Shown: positions 1-9,006, counted from the first letter of the stretch. The stretch: DNA of 64,000 bases from DATJGS01 sp035494735 (GCA_035494735.1 DATJGS010000023.1:1-64000); one strand, 5' to 3'. Translations and numbers: made by a program. Notes: generated by a model from the sequence alone, not told the origin.

Positions 1-232
1 GGCCCGCGCCCTTCAGCAGGACCATGCGCGCGGAAGGCACACCGCGCCGCGTGGCGGTGGCCAGCGTCATGGCGTCGACTTCGGGGAGGCGCGCGCGCCG
101 CGCGGCGCGGTACCAGCGCTCGAAGACGGCGAACGGATCGAGACCCGCGCGGCGCTCGAGGAGCGGCCGGGGTCGCGCGCGTCGGATGGGCGAGGGCACG
201 GCGTGGGACGGCACGGCCGCGAACTCTAGCAC
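1..232 (-). CDS. pdxH: Pyridoxamine 5'-phosphate oxidase, N-terminal part (runs off the left edge)
   Basis: Reading leftward, this frame gives about 77 residues before the window ends. It contains DPFAVFERWYRAARRARL followed by DAMTLATATRRGVPSARMV and LLKG. These line up with the start of the FMN-binding split-barrel of PdxH, where an acidic-Pro-hydrophobic-FERW helix precedes a strand ending in R-x-V-L-L-K. PdxH oxidises pyridoxine or pyridoxamine phosphate to pyridoxal phosphate. No ATG is available. GTG codons at 232, 214 and 199 are in frame and none has a clear ribosome binding site, so the exact start is open. An in-frame stop, shared with the sensor kinase end at 272, bounds the frame upstream. 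The catalytic C-terminal half lies outside the window. Confidence 0.68.
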   Translation of the reverse strand, partial: MLEFAAVPSHAVPSPIRRARPRPLLERRAGLDPFAVFERWYRAARRARLPEVDAMTLATATRRGVPSARMVLLKGAG

Positions 233-271
233 GTCGGCCGCGGCCCGAGGCCGCGTTCGCTCGACGGTGCG

Positions 272-2104
272 TCAGGCCGCGGCGTCGATCTGTTCGACGG
301 CCTGCAGCGGCAGCCGGATGGTGAAGCGGCTGCCCACGCCCGGCTCGCTCTCGAGCCCGATCGTGCCGCCGTGCGCGGCGACGATACCGGACGCGATCGA
401 CAGGCCGAGTCCCATGCCGGCGGAGTTGAATTCCAGCGAGCTCGACGAGTGGTGGTGCAGCGAGTCGCGCATGAGCGACGCGCGCTCGAAAACGTGGCGC
501 TGCTTCTCGAGCGGGATGCCGACGCCGTCGTCGCAGACCTGGATCACGAGCAACTCCCCATCGCGACGCGCGTCGACGTCGACGTGACCGCCGTCGGGCG
601 TGAAGCGGATGCCGTTGCGCACCAGGTTCGAGACGGCCTGGCGCAGGCGCGGGCCGTCCACCCAGCCGGTGCCGAGTCCGGCCGCGAGCGTGCAGTTGAG
701 GTGCACCTGGCGGCGCGGCGCGTCGGCGCGCGCTTCGGCCACCGCGGCGTCGATCACGTCGCCGAGCGTCACGTCGGCGCGGCTCAGCGTCATGCGCTCG
801 CTCGCGATCTGGGCCATGCGCGTCGCGTCCTCGGCGATGCGGCCCAGCGTCAGCACGCTGCGTCCGATCGCCTCCAGCGCTTCCTTCTGCTCGCCCGCCA
901 CCGGTCCGAGCGAGCCCTGCGCCATCAATTCCTGATAGCCGCGGATCACGCTGATCGGCGTGCGCAGCTCGTGTGACGCCACGGTCAGGAACTCGCTCTT
1001 GACCCGGGCCACTTCCTCGAGGCTGCTGACGTAGCGGCGCTGCTGCTGGCGCATGTCCTGGAAGCGCTCGGTGAGGTAACCGATCTCGTCGTGGCTTTCG
1101 ACCTCGAGCGGATAGTCGTAGTTGCCGCGCTCCATCTCCTCGGCGCCGCGCACCAGACGCTGGACAGGCATCGTGATGCGTTGCGCGATGAGCGCGCCGG
1201 CGATCAGCGCGACGGCCAGCGCGACGACGCCCAGCTCGATCAGTCCGGTCTGCGTCTCCCGGAGGAACGCCGTTTCGAGGTCGAGCGGGCGCTGCATCAG
1301 ATAGGCTTGCGTTCCGGCCTGCGACGCGTGCGGCAGCGGGCGCACGAGCGTCAGGTAGATGTGCCCGGGGGTGCGCACCTCGAGCAGCGCGCGGTGCGGC
1401 AGGACGCCGCGCGATTCGTCGCGCGTGCCGGCGAGCACGGCGGCGCGATCCTCGTCGGACTCGAGCGTGCTCGCCGTGAGACGACCCTCGGACAGGAACG
1501 TCACCTCGCTGCGCGTCAGACGCTTCAGCTCCGCGGCCAGCGCGGCATCGATGCGCGCGCCGAGCAGCAGCGTGCCCACGACGCGACCGCCCGCGAACAC
1601 GGGGAGCGCTTCGACCTGCCAGTGCGCCCCGGTCTCGGCCAGGAGCCCCGAGACGGGATGGCCCGAGACGGCGCCGGCCACGAGGGGCGCGCGGCCCTGT
1701 TCGTCCGAATTGGATTCGCCGACGGACGCGAGCAGGTGGCCTTCGGCGTCCGTCACTTCGAACAGATCGGCCCGGGTCAGCACGTTGAAGTCGCGGGCCA
1801 CGCCGGCCACGGTCGCGCGCAGCTGCGCGTCGTGGAACGAGCCGGGGATGGTCAGCGTGGAGAAGAACTTGGGATCCTGCACGATCACCTGCCCGGCCAG
1901 CGCGAGCGCGGCGCGGCGGGCTTCGAGCACGTTCTCGACGACGGCCGAAGCGCGCTGCAGGTCCTCGCGGATGCCGTCGTCGACCTGCTGGCTCACACGG
2001 TGGTTGACGGTCCACAGCGTGGCCAGGGTCAGCGTCGCGATCGGCAGCGCGGTGAAGATCACGATGCGGGCGCGCAGCGCGAGGCGCAGCTGGAAGCGTT
2101 TCAC
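272..2104 (-). CDS. Membrane sensor histidine kinase (Cache-like sensor, HAMP, HisKA, HATPase)
   Basis: A 610-residue protein. A transmembrane segment (about 14-31) is followed by a periplasmic sensor region with a Cache/PAS-like look, a second transmembrane helix (about 288-308), HAMP (about 309-355), and the dimerisation helix with phospho-acceptor His378 in ASHELRTP. The ATPase domain follows with an N box (NLVRNGIRF), G1 (DDGVGIP) and G2 (GMGLGLSIASG). The GTG start at 2104 shares one base with the stop of the upstream cupredoxin gene (TAGTG), so translation is probably coupled; an upstream in-frame extension to 2185 would lie inside that gene. No response regulator is adjacent, so the kinase is an orphan here. 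The coupling suggests that the cupredoxin-like protein takes part in signal perception, which is inference. Confidence 0.9.
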   Translation of the reverse strand: MKRFQLRLALRARIVIFTALPIATLTLATLWTVNHRVSQQVDDGIREDLQRASAVVENVLEARRAALALAGQVIVQDPKFFSTLTIPGSFHDAQLRATVAGVARDFNVLTRADLFEVTDAEGHLLASVGESNSDEQGRAPLVAGAVSGHPVSGLLAETGAHWQVEALPVFAGGRVVGTLLLGARIDAALAAELKRLTRSEVTFLSEGRLTASTLESDEDRAAVLAGTRDESRGVLPHRALLEVRTPGHIYLTLVRPLPHASQAGTQAYLMQRPLDLETAFLRETQTGLIELGVVALAVALIAGALIAQRITMPVQRLVRGAEEMERGNYDYPLEVESHDEIGYLTERFQDMRQQQRRYVSSLEEVARVKSEFLTVASHELRTPISVIRGYQELMAQGSLGPVAGEQKEALEAIGRSVLTLGRIAEDATRMAQIASERMTLSRADVTLGDVIDAAVAEARADAPRRQVHLNCTLAAGLGTGWVDGPRLRQAVSNLVRNGIRFTPDGGHVDVDARRDGELLVIQVCDDGVGIPLEKQRHVFERASLMRDSLHHHSSSSLEFNSAGMGLGLSIASGIVAAHGGTIGLESEPGVGSRFTIRLPLQAVEQIDAAA

Positions 2105-2772
2105 TAGTAGCTCAGATCCAACGTCGCGTCGCCCTGCTCGGGCACGTCGACGTCGCGGTTCAGCAGCCCGAGGTCGGGGTGCCACACCTTGACGCTGTAG
2201 TGACCGGCCGGCAGATCGGGGAACGCGAAGTCGCCGGCGGCATGCGGCTGGGTGAACGCGTGATTCGGCAGGACGACGATGAACGCCTCCATGCTCGAGT
2301 GGATGTCGCAGTACACGTTGATCACGCCGGTGCGCGGGAACGTCACGGACTTGGACTGACCCTGCGGGTACTTGCCGAGGTCGAAGCGGCGCAGCGGCGA
2401 CAGGCTGAATACGTTGTGATAGATCGGGTCCATGTTCGGAAAGTCCACGACGCCGCGCACCGCGACCGGCACGACGCGCGGCACGAACGACTGGTCCTTC
2501 TGCGCGAGTCGGGGCCGCGAGGCCGAGGACGCGAGCGTGGACTCGGCGTCCGCCGGGATGCGTTCGATCGACAGCACGGCGTCACCGACCAGCCCGTGCA
2601 CGACCATGTGCATGCCGGGGAGCGCGCTCGCGCGACCGGGATAGGCGTTCGCGGCGGGAGCGGGCGCGGTCACCGAAGGGACGTGCAACGTGCCGCGGAT
2701 CACTCCGGCTTCCGCGGGCGCGCCGATCGAGAGCAGCGCGAGCGCCGGCAACATCCAGTGTTTCGAGGTCAA
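2104..2772 (-). CDS. Periplasmic cupredoxin-like protein
   Basis: About 222 residues from a TTG start at 2772, chosen because an AAGGA ribosome binding site sits about 8-10 nt upstream. An ATG at 2754 lacks one, and an upstream ATG at 2841 would put charged residues before the signal peptide. The N-terminus has a signal peptide ending near GAPAEA. The body holds IYHNVFS and later YCDIHSSMEAF, spaced like the His-Cys-His-Met ligands of a type 1 copper site in blue-copper proteins. The C-terminal part resembles a carboxypeptidase-regulatory/transthyretin-like beta-sandwich (LPAGHYSVKVWHPDLG). Similar proteins are often annotated as methylamine-utilisation or plastocyanin-like. It is coupled by a 1-nt overlap to the sensor kinase, so electron transfer or copper sensing for that kinase is a reasonable guess. 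Confidence 0.72.
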   Translation of the reverse strand: MTSKHWMLPALALLSIGAPAEAGVIRGTLHVPSVTAPAPAANAYPGRASALPGMHMVVHGLVGDAVLSIERIPADAESTLASSASRPRLAQKDQSFVPRVVPVAVRGVVDFPNMDPIYHNVFSLSPLRRFDLGKYPQGQSKSVTFPRTGVINVYCDIHSSMEAFIVVLPNHAFTQPHAAGDFAFPDLPAGHYSVKVWHPDLGLLNRDVDVPEQGDATLDLSY

Positions 2773-3054
2773 CGTGCGTCCATCCTTGGGGAAGAAGCGC
2801 CGGGGTCGAGCGGGAGCGGCCGTTGGCTCGGTTTTCGGCATGTTTCGCCGCCGGCTTGAGGGCGAGCGAGGCCGTGCGCGGTCCCCGGCCCCGTTCGTTG
2901 CGGCCCGGCTATCGCACGTGTACAGAACGCACTAGCCGATCTGTTCTCACCTGATGGATGAGACACCGGCCACAAGCCGGGCGTTGCGCGACGCGCCATG
3001 CGCCTTCATGCTGCGCGCGGACCGGATGCCGCTCCCTCTCTCCAGGAGGATCCG

Positions 3055-3615
3055 ATGCGCTTCGCTTGTGTGCTGCTCGCCGCGTCGCTCGCGTACGCCG
3101 CCCCCGCCTTCGCCGGAACCACGTTCGTCGGGACGAATCTCGGACTTCAGGTGGTGAGCCCTGCGGAAGGCAACGGCGACTCGGTCACGCTGTTCGAAGC
3201 GCCCAGTTCGACGAACCTGTTCTTCGGCGGTTTCGTGCCCGGCATCCGCATCGGCCAGATCACGTCGGGCGGGCACGACGAGGTCGCGCTCGACACGGGC
3301 TTCTCGATTCTGAGCGGGAGCGGGTCGACGTTCTCGAGCATCGCGGGCACGATCAATTTCCAGCACGACTTCGGCTCAACGGGCGCGCTGCCCTACCTCA
3401 CCGGCGGGCTCGGACTCAACGCATTGAGCGGCGACGGCACGACGCAGACGAGCACCATCTTCGGCGCGGGCATCGGGGTGCGCACGAAGATGGCGAACGG
3501 GCACGGCGGGACTCGGATCGAAGCGCGTTACGACCGTGTGGTGTCGGGAGACACCGGCGGAGTCGACCTGAACGTCATCGGCTTGAAGTTCGGATTCGAC
3601 CTGTTCGTCGACTAG
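3055..3615 (+). CDS. Small outer-membrane beta-barrel protein
   Basis: A 186-residue protein. The ATG at 3055 lies behind a strong AGGAGGA site, and the first about 20 residues form a signal peptide (CVLLAASLAYAAPAFAG). The mature part alternates hydrophobic and polar residues, has many Gly, Thr and Asn, and ends with LNVIGLKFGFDLFVD, an amphipathic terminal strand of the kind used by outer-membrane barrels of the OmpW/OmpA-like class. No enzymatic motif is visible. It stands alone, transcribed away from the cupredoxin/kinase pair, with a 282-bp divergent spacer between them. The barrel assignment rests on pattern only; the specific family is not recognised. Confidence 0.6.
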   Translation: MRFACVLLAASLAYAAPAFAGTTFVGTNLGLQVVSPAEGNGDSVTLFEAPSSTNLFFGGFVPGIRIGQITSGGHDEVALDTGFSILSGSGSTFSSIAGTINFQHDFGSTGALPYLTGGLGLNALSGDGTTQTSTIFGAGIGVRTKMANGHGGTRIEARYDRVVSGDTGGVDLNVIGLKFGFDLFVD

Positions 3616-3679
3616 TTCGCCGTCGCGTGGGCGCGGGGGGCGCGTGCCGCTCCCGGCGCACGCGCGTCGAAACCCGGCT

Positions 3680-4867
3680 TCAGCGGTACGCGGCCAGCCC
3701 GGTGATGGTCTCGCCCAGCACGAGCGTGTGGATGTTGTGCGTGCCCTCGTACGTCTTCACCGACTCGAGGTTGCACATGTGGCGCATCACCGGGTACTCG
3801 GCCGTGATGCCGTTCGCGCCGAGGATGTCGCGCGAGCGGCGCGCCACCTCGAGGGCCATCTCGCAGTTGTTGCGCTTGGCCATCGAGATGTGGTGCGGCT
3901 GGACGACGCCGCGCTCCTTGAGCCGCCCGAGCTGCACCGACAGCAGCTGGGCCATCGTGATCTGCGTCAGCATGTCGGCCAGCTCCTTCTGCACGAGCTG
4001 ATACGAGCCGATGGGCTTGCCGAACATCACGCGCGTCTTGCTGTACTCGGCGGCGGCGTGGAAGCACGCCATGGCCGCGCCGACCACGCCGAACGCGATG
4101 CCGAAGCGCGCCTGCGACAGGCAACCGAGCGGGCCCTTCAGGCCGTTCACGTTCGGCAGCAGGTGCTCCTCCGAGACGTGCACGTCCTGGAGGATCAGTT
4201 CGCTCGTCACCGACGCGCGCAGCGAGTGCTTGCGCTTCTGCTCGGGCGCCGAGAAGCCCTTCATGCCCTTCTCGACGAGGAAGCCGCGGATCTCCTCGCG
4301 GCCCGAGTCCTCGCTCTTCAGCTTGGCCCACACCACCGCGAGGTCGGCGACGGTGCCGTTCGTGATCCACATCTTCGCGCCGTTGAGGACGTACTCGCCG
4401 CCCTTCTTCACGGCGCGCGTGATCATGCCGCCCGGATCCGAGCCGAAGTCCGGCTCGGTCAGGCCGAAGCAGCCGATGACTTCGCCCTTCGCCATCTTCG
4501 GCAGCCACTTCATGCGCTGCGCCTCGCTGCCGTACGCGTAGATCGGATACATGGCGAGCGAACCCTGCACCGACGCGAACGAGCGCAGCCCCGAATCGCC
4601 GCGCTCCAGTTCCTGCATGGCCAGGCCGTACGCCGTGGGATTCACGCCGGCGCAGCCGTACTTCTCGGGCAGCGTCGCGCCCAAGAGGCCCATCTCCGCG
4701 ACCTCGGGGATCACCTCGGACGGGAACTTCGCGTCTTCGTACGCGTGCTCGACGAGCGGGAGGTAGCGCTCCTCGACCCAGTCGCGCACGTGGTCGCGGA
4801 TCTGCCGCTCTTCTTCCGTGAGCAGCGAGTCCACGTCGTAGAAGTCCACGCCGGTGAAGCGGGCCAT
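3680..4867 (-). CDS. gcdH: Acyl-CoA dehydrogenase, glutaryl-CoA dehydrogenase type
   Basis: A 395-residue flavoenzyme. The ATG at 4867 follows AGAAGGAG. It has the usual three-domain acyl-CoA dehydrogenase fold: GLTEPDFGSDPGGM and KMWITNG for FAD/substrate binding, then the C-terminal helical domain. The segments SVQGSLAMYPIYAYGSE and TYEGTHNIHTLVLG are those of glutaryl-CoA dehydrogenases; Glu374 in YEGTH corresponds to the catalytic base of that family (Glu370 in the human enzyme). It would convert glutaryl-CoA to crotonyl-CoA, passing electrons to ETF, in lysine, tryptophan or aromatic degradation. A related short-chain dehydrogenase specificity cannot be excluded. It is monocistronic and convergent with the barrel protein. 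Confidence 0.88.
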   Translation of the reverse strand: MARFTGVDFYDVDSLLTEEERQIRDHVRDWVEERYLPLVEHAYEDAKFPSEVIPEVAEMGLLGATLPEKYGCAGVNPTAYGLAMQELERGDSGLRSFASVQGSLAMYPIYAYGSEAQRMKWLPKMAKGEVIGCFGLTEPDFGSDPGGMITRAVKKGGEYVLNGAKMWITNGTVADLAVVWAKLKSEDSGREEIRGFLVEKGMKGFSAPEQKRKHSLRASVTSELILQDVHVSEEHLLPNVNGLKGPLGCLSQARFGIAFGVVGAAMACFHAAAEYSKTRVMFGKPIGSYQLVQKELADMLTQITMAQLLSVQLGRLKERGVVQPHHISMAKRNNCEMALEVARRSRDILGANGITAEYPVMRHMCNLESVKTYEGTHNIHTLVLGETITGLAAYR

Positions 4868-4968
4868 GACGGCTCCTTCTGGTCGAGAGCGCCCCTCGGC
4901 GCCGTGAGAGAAGCGGATGCGGAAAAGCGGCACGCAGTATAGGCGAGCGCTCGCGCGCGCGACAACCG

Positions 4969-4997
4969 TTGCGGCTCCCGCGCGTCCAGTCTAGGCT
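4969..4997 (+). promoter_or_regulatory. Candidate promoter for the gamma-glutamyltransferase gene
   Basis: TTGCGG (4969-4974), a 17-nt spacer, then TAGGCT (4992-4997), about 43 nt before the ATG. The same TAGGCT hexamer at the same spacing from a TTG box recurs before other genes of the window. Confidence 0.45.
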
Positions 4998-5039
4998 CGC
5001 GCGCATGTGCGCCACACGCCCTCTCATGGAGGTTCGCCC

Positions 5040-6752
5040 ATGCCCCGCCTGCCCTTCGTCGCCCTGGCGCTCGGCGCCGGACTCATCCTGCCGATGACTC
5101 TCGACGCCTCGGTGCCGGCGACCGGACGCGGCGTCGCCACGCGCTCGGTCGTGTACGCGCGCCACGGCATGGTGTGCGCCGCGCAGCCGCTCGCGGTGCA
5201 GGCCGGACTCGAGATGCTGAAGGCCGGCGGCACGGCCGCGGACGCCGCGATCGCCATGGACGCGTGTCTCGGGCTCATGGAGCCGACCTCGTGCGGCCTG
5301 GGCGGCGACCTGTTCGCGATCCTGTGGGATCCGAAGGCGCAGAAGATGGTCGGCCTGAACGGCTCGGGCCGCGCGCCGCTCGCGCTCACCATCGACAAGG
5401 TGCCGGCCGACAAGGACGGGACGATCCCGCTGTACTCGCCGTACTCGTGGACGGTGCCGGGCTGTTGCGATGCCTGGTTCGAACTCCACGCCAAGTACGG
5501 CAAGTTGCCGATGAGCCGGATCCTCGCGCCGGCGATCCGCTACGCCGAGGAAGGCTTCCCGATGTCACCCGTGATTGCCGGCGACTGGGAGCGCGGGGCG
5601 CACGTGTTCCAGGACAAGCCGGGCTTCGCGGACGTGTTCATGCCCGGCGGCCACGCGCCGAAGGAAGGCGAAGTCTTCCGCAATCCCGCGCTCGGAAAGA
5701 CGCTGCGCCTCGTCGCCGAGAAGGGCCGCGACGCGTACTACAAGGGCCCGATCGCCGACGCGCTCGTCCGCTACTCGGACGCGAACCACGGTTTCTTCGC
5801 GAAGGCCGACTTCGCGCAGCATCACTCGACGTGGGATCAGCCGCTGTCGACGAACTATCGCGGCTACGACGTGTGGGAGCTGCCGCCGAACAGCCAGGGC
5901 CTGGCCGCGCTCCAGCTGTTGAACATCCTCGAGAACTTCGATCTCAAGAGCATGGGCCGCAACTCGGCGGATTTCTGGCACGTGCTGACCGAGGCCAAGA
6001 AGCTCGCGTTCGCGGATCGCGCGCGGTACTACGCGGACCCGGCGTTTGCGAAGCTGCCGATCGCGGAGCTGCTGTCCAAGACTTACGCGAAGCAGCGCGC
6101 GCAGCTCATCGACATGAAGCACGCCGCGCGCACGGACTCACCGGGCGAAGTCGCCGCGCTCGATCAGAAGGAGACGACGTACCTGTGCGCCGCGGACGAG
6201 AGCGGGCTCATGGTCTCGTTCATCCAGAGCAACTACACCGGCTTCGGCTCGGGCTACGTCGTGCCCGAACTGGGCTTCGGCATCCAGGATCGCGGCGGGC
6301 TGTTCTCGTTGCATCGCGGGCATCCGAACGCGCTCGAGCCGGGCAAGCGTCCGTTCCAGACCATCATCCCCGCGTTCCTCTCGAAGGACGGGCAGCCCTT
6401 GATGGCGTTCGGCCTCATGGGCGGCGACATGCAGCCGCAGGGCCACGCGCAGGTCATCGTCAACCTCGTCGACTTCGGCATGAACCTGCAGGAGGCGGGC
6501 GACGCGATCCGCTTCCACCACACCGGCTCGAGCGAGCCGACCGGCACCGTGATGTCGGACGGAGGCGTGCTGCACATCGAGGACGGCCTGCCGCAGGGCG
6601 TGCTCGACGAGTTGAAGGCGCGCGGCCACACGCTGGCCGGCGAACCGGTCGGCGCGTACGGCGGCTACCAGGCGATCTGGCGCGATCCCGTGACCCACGT
6701 GTTCGCGGGCGCGACCGAGAAGCGGAAGGACGGATGCGCGCTCGGGTGGTGA
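5040..6752 (+). CDS. Gamma-glutamyltransferase family Ntn-hydrolase
   Basis: A 570-residue protein with an N-terminal signal peptide (FVALALGAGLILPMTLDAS). The ATG at 5040 has GGAGG 8 nt upstream. The fold is recognised by GGTAADAAIAMDACLGLMEP and SCGLGGDLFAI near the N-terminus and by the autoprocessing site ETTYLCAADESG, where Thr379 would be the new N-terminal nucleophile of the small subunit. The usual TTH(F/Y) is TTY here, and the C-terminal MGGDMQPQGHAQV matches the family better than classic GGT lid sequences. Likely role: hydrolysis or transfer of gamma-glutamyl groups (glutathione, gamma-glutamyl peptides) outside the cytoplasm. A cephalosporin-acylase-like activity is an alternative. 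A hairpin terminator follows at once. Confidence 0.85.
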   Translation: MPRLPFVALALGAGLILPMTLDASVPATGRGVATRSVVYARHGMVCAAQPLAVQAGLEMLKAGGTAADAAIAMDACLGLMEPTSCGLGGDLFAILWDPKAQKMVGLNGSGRAPLALTIDKVPADKDGTIPLYSPYSWTVPGCCDAWFELHAKYGKLPMSRILAPAIRYAEEGFPMSPVIAGDWERGAHVFQDKPGFADVFMPGGHAPKEGEVFRNPALGKTLRLVAEKGRDAYYKGPIADALVRYSDANHGFFAKADFAQHHSTWDQPLSTNYRGYDVWELPPNSQGLAALQLLNILENFDLKSMGRNSADFWHVLTEAKKLAFADRARYYADPAFAKLPIAELLSKTYAKQRAQLIDMKHAARTDSPGEVAALDQKETTYLCAADESGLMVSFIQSNYTGFGSGYVVPELGFGIQDRGGLFSLHRGHPNALEPGKRPFQTIIPAFLSKDGQPLMAFGLMGGDMQPQGHAQVIVNLVDFGMNLQEAGDAIRFHHTGSSEPTGTVMSDGGVLHIEDGLPQGVLDELKARGHTLAGEPVGAYGGYQAIWRDPVTHVFAGATEKRKDGCALGW

Positions 6753-6759
6753 GCGACGC

Positions 6760-6806
6760 GAGGAACGGCCCGCTCCCTTTACTGAATCGGGAACGGGCCG
6801 TTCCTC
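6760..6806. terminator. Bidirectional hairpin terminator between convergent genes
   Basis: Arms 6760-6777 and 6789-6806 pair over 18 bp with one mismatch around an 11-nt loop, between the stop of the gamma-glutamyltransferase gene (6752) and the stop of the leftward propeller gene (6829). A run of T lies in the loop rather than after the stem. Confidence 0.75.
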
Positions 6807-6828
6807 GTGCAACGCGGGGACGCCTCGA

Positions 6829-9006
6829 TCACCGAACGATCGAGAGCCTCTCGACGACCGTGTGCCCCGCGGCTTCGAGGCGCACGAAATAGAGTCCGTC
6901 CGGCTCCGGCCGCCCGGCATCGTCCCGGAGATCGAACGGCAGCGCGTGGACGCCGGCCTCCAGCGGTCCGGCGCTCACCGTGCGCACGTGCCGGCCCGCC
7001 ATGTCGTAGACCTCCAGCGAAACCGGCCCCGCGTGAGGCAGCGCGAACGACAGCAGGGTCGAGGCACGCGCCGGATTCGGTCGAGGCGTGGCCAGCGCCA
7101 GTTCGCCCGGCAGCGCGGCATCGTCGACTCCGGTCGTCGCGCTCGGCGTCACGAGGCTTGTCGCGCTCTCGTTGCCGTTCACATCCACCGCCGAGAGCTT
7201 GTAGTAGCTCCCGGCCGGACCCACGTCGGCGTAACCGGTGTCCGGCAGGTTCGCCACGAGGTTGCTCGCGCCCGGCACGAATCCGGCCGAACTGCCGCGA
7301 TAGAGTTTGTAGTACCAGAGGTCGACTTCCCGGTTCGGGCCCCAGTGCAAGTGCGTCGCGCCTGACGCATAGGCCGCGGTGAACGGCGCCGGCGGCACGG
7401 GCGGTAGGTTGTCCACGGAGTAGCCCGAGTCGACCGCCGAATCGAAAAAGATCCCGGGCGTCGCCGTCGCCGCGCGCACGAACAGCGCGGTGCGATGGAA
7501 GCCCGTGCTGTTGGAGTCCGCGAGCGTCGGCACCACTGTCTGATAGACGTCGTCCGTGGTGGCCGGCACCGTCATCACGTAGTCCCATCCGGCGAGTTGC
7601 GCCTGATCGGGGAGCGAAGCTGGCCCCGGGACCGTCGACGTGAGCATCGCGAGCGCGATCGCTTCCCGACGATAGATGTAGTAGCCGAGGATCGGTGTCG
7701 GAGAACCGAGAGCGTCGAGCCGGGACGCCCCGAAGCTCAAGCGTACCTGGCGGCCCTGGTCGTTGCGCACGTCCGCGATGGCCATGATTTCCGGCGCGTG
7801 ATCGGTGAACACCCAGGCTGCGCCGGTCGCACTGTTGTCACCGAATCCACCCAGCATGGCCGTCTGACCATCCGCCGACAGTGCGGCACTGGCCCCCTCC
7901 TCCGCCGCCCCGACGGCGCTACTGCCCACCACCTTCGGGCCCAACTGACTCCACGCACCGCCATGGCGCACGTAAACCCACGCCGCCCCGATGTTGGAAT
8001 TGTCTCCATCCGCGCCGACGAGCGCGGTGTTCCCGTCGGCGGACAGCCCGACGGAACTGCCCTGGAACGCGCTGCCCGTAGCACCGGTTCCGACCAGTTT
8101 GCCGCCCTGTTGCGTCCAGACGCCGCCGCCGCGCGTGAATACCCACGCGGCCCCCGTCACTGAATTGTCGCCGTATCCGCCGATGACGGCCGTGTTCCCG
8201 TCCGCGGAAAGCGCGACGGAGGAGCCCTCGAGCGCGTTGCCAATCGCGCCGGAGCCGACCAGCTTTCCGCCCTGCTGGCTCCAAACGCCACCACTCCGGG
8301 TGAAGACCCACGTCGCGCCGCTAAAAGAGGCGTCGGTATATCCACCGACGATGGCCGTGTTCCCATCCGCGGACAGCGCCACGGACGTGCCTTGGTCGGC
8401 GCTACCAACCGCGCCGGAGCCAACCAGCTTGCCACCTTGCTGCGTCCACACGCCGCCGCTGCGCGTGTACACCCATACGGCGCCCGCGTTCGAGTTGTCG
8501 GTGTATCCGCCCACAAGGGCGGTGTTCCCGTCCGCGGAGAGCGCGACGGACCATCCCTGAGAGGCCGTGCCCACCGCGCCCGTGCCCACGAGCTTCGGGC
8601 CCTGCTGCGTCCACACGCCTCCGCTGCGTGTGAATACCCATACGGCGCCCGTGCTCGAGTTATCGAAGTATCCGCCCACGAGGGCGGTGTTTCCGTCCGC
8701 GGAGAGCGCGACGGACCAACCCTGAGCGGCCACGCTTGCCACGCCGGTGCCCACCAACTTGGGACCCTGCTGCGTCCAAGCGCCGCCGCTGCGCGTGTAG
8801 ATCCACGCCGCTCCGCTGCCGTTGTCGAATGGCCCCCCGACGATGGCCGTGTTTCCGTCAGCAGAGAGCGCGACGGACGTGCCCTCGTGAGGTTGGCCCG
8901 AGGCGTCGGACGCCACGAGCTTCGGCCCCTGTTGGACGAACGCGGCTGAGGCGACGAGCGGGCACAGCAGCAAGACGACTGCGATCGCGAGCGGCTTCGC
9001 GAGCAT
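6829..9006 (-). CDS. Secreted seven-bladed beta-propeller protein with FlgD-like C-terminal domain
   Basis: A 725-residue protein. The ATG at 9006 follows GAAAGGAC, and a signal peptide ends near residue 22. Residues about 23-405 are seven tandem repeats of 54-55 residues, each with W(T/S)QQG(P/G)KLVG, a variable loop, SVALSADGNTA, GG and a closing WV(F/Y)TR strand. Seven units of this size suit a closed seven-bladed propeller, related to FG-GAP or YncE-like blades. After this come a fibronectin-like region (VLNVNGNES-type loops; exact limits unclear) and a C-terminal domain (about 640-725) with NPARASTLLSFALP, YDMAGR and GLYFVRLE, ending RLSIVR. That is the FlgD-like/Por-type sorting signature. 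Likely a surface or secreted binding protein; the ligand is unknown. Much longer upstream open frame crosses the opposite-strand E1 gene and is spurious. Confidence 0.85.
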   Translation of the reverse strand: MLAKPLAIAVVLLLCPLVASAAFVQQGPKLVASDASGQPHEGTSVALSADGNTAIVGGPFDNGSGAAWIYTRSGGAWTQQGPKLVGTGVASVAAQGWSVALSADGNTALVGGYFDNSSTGAVWVFTRSGGVWTQQGPKLVGTGAVGTASQGWSVALSADGNTALVGGYTDNSNAGAVWVYTRSGGVWTQQGGKLVGSGAVGSADQGTSVALSADGNTAIVGGYTDASFSGATWVFTRSGGVWSQQGGKLVGSGAIGNALEGSSVALSADGNTAVIGGYGDNSVTGAAWVFTRGGGVWTQQGGKLVGTGATGSAFQGSSVGLSADGNTALVGADGDNSNIGAAWVYVRHGGAWSQLGPKVVGSSAVGAAEEGASAALSADGQTAMLGGFGDNSATGAAWVFTDHAPEIMAIADVRNDQGRQVRLSFGASRLDALGSPTPILGYYIYRREAIALAMLTSTVPGPASLPDQAQLAGWDYVMTVPATTDDVYQTVVPTLADSNSTGFHRTALFVRAATATPGIFFDSAVDSGYSVDNLPPVPPAPFTAAYASGATHLHWGPNREVDLWYYKLYRGSSAGFVPGASNLVANLPDTGYADVGPAGSYYKLSAVDVNGNESATSLVTPSATTGVDDAALPGELALATPRPNPARASTLLSFALPHAGPVSLEVYDMAGRHVRTVSAGPLEAGVHALPFDLRDDAGRPEPDGLYFVRLEAAGHTVVERLSIVR
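7792..8940 (-). repeat. Seven tandem 162-165 bp repeats coding for propeller blades
   Basis: The blade-coding units are alike at DNA level too: the stretch encoding ALSADGNTA and the stretch encoding the W-T-Q-Q-G start recur with few changes every about 165 bp. Units 2-6 are closest to each other and the outer two are more diverged, as expected of recent internal duplication or gene conversion. Confidence 0.85.

Noticed and set aside
2900..2960. AGAAC/GTTCT half-sites between the cupredoxin and barrel genes
   Set aside because: Only 5-bp arms with wide spacing; too weak to call an operator.
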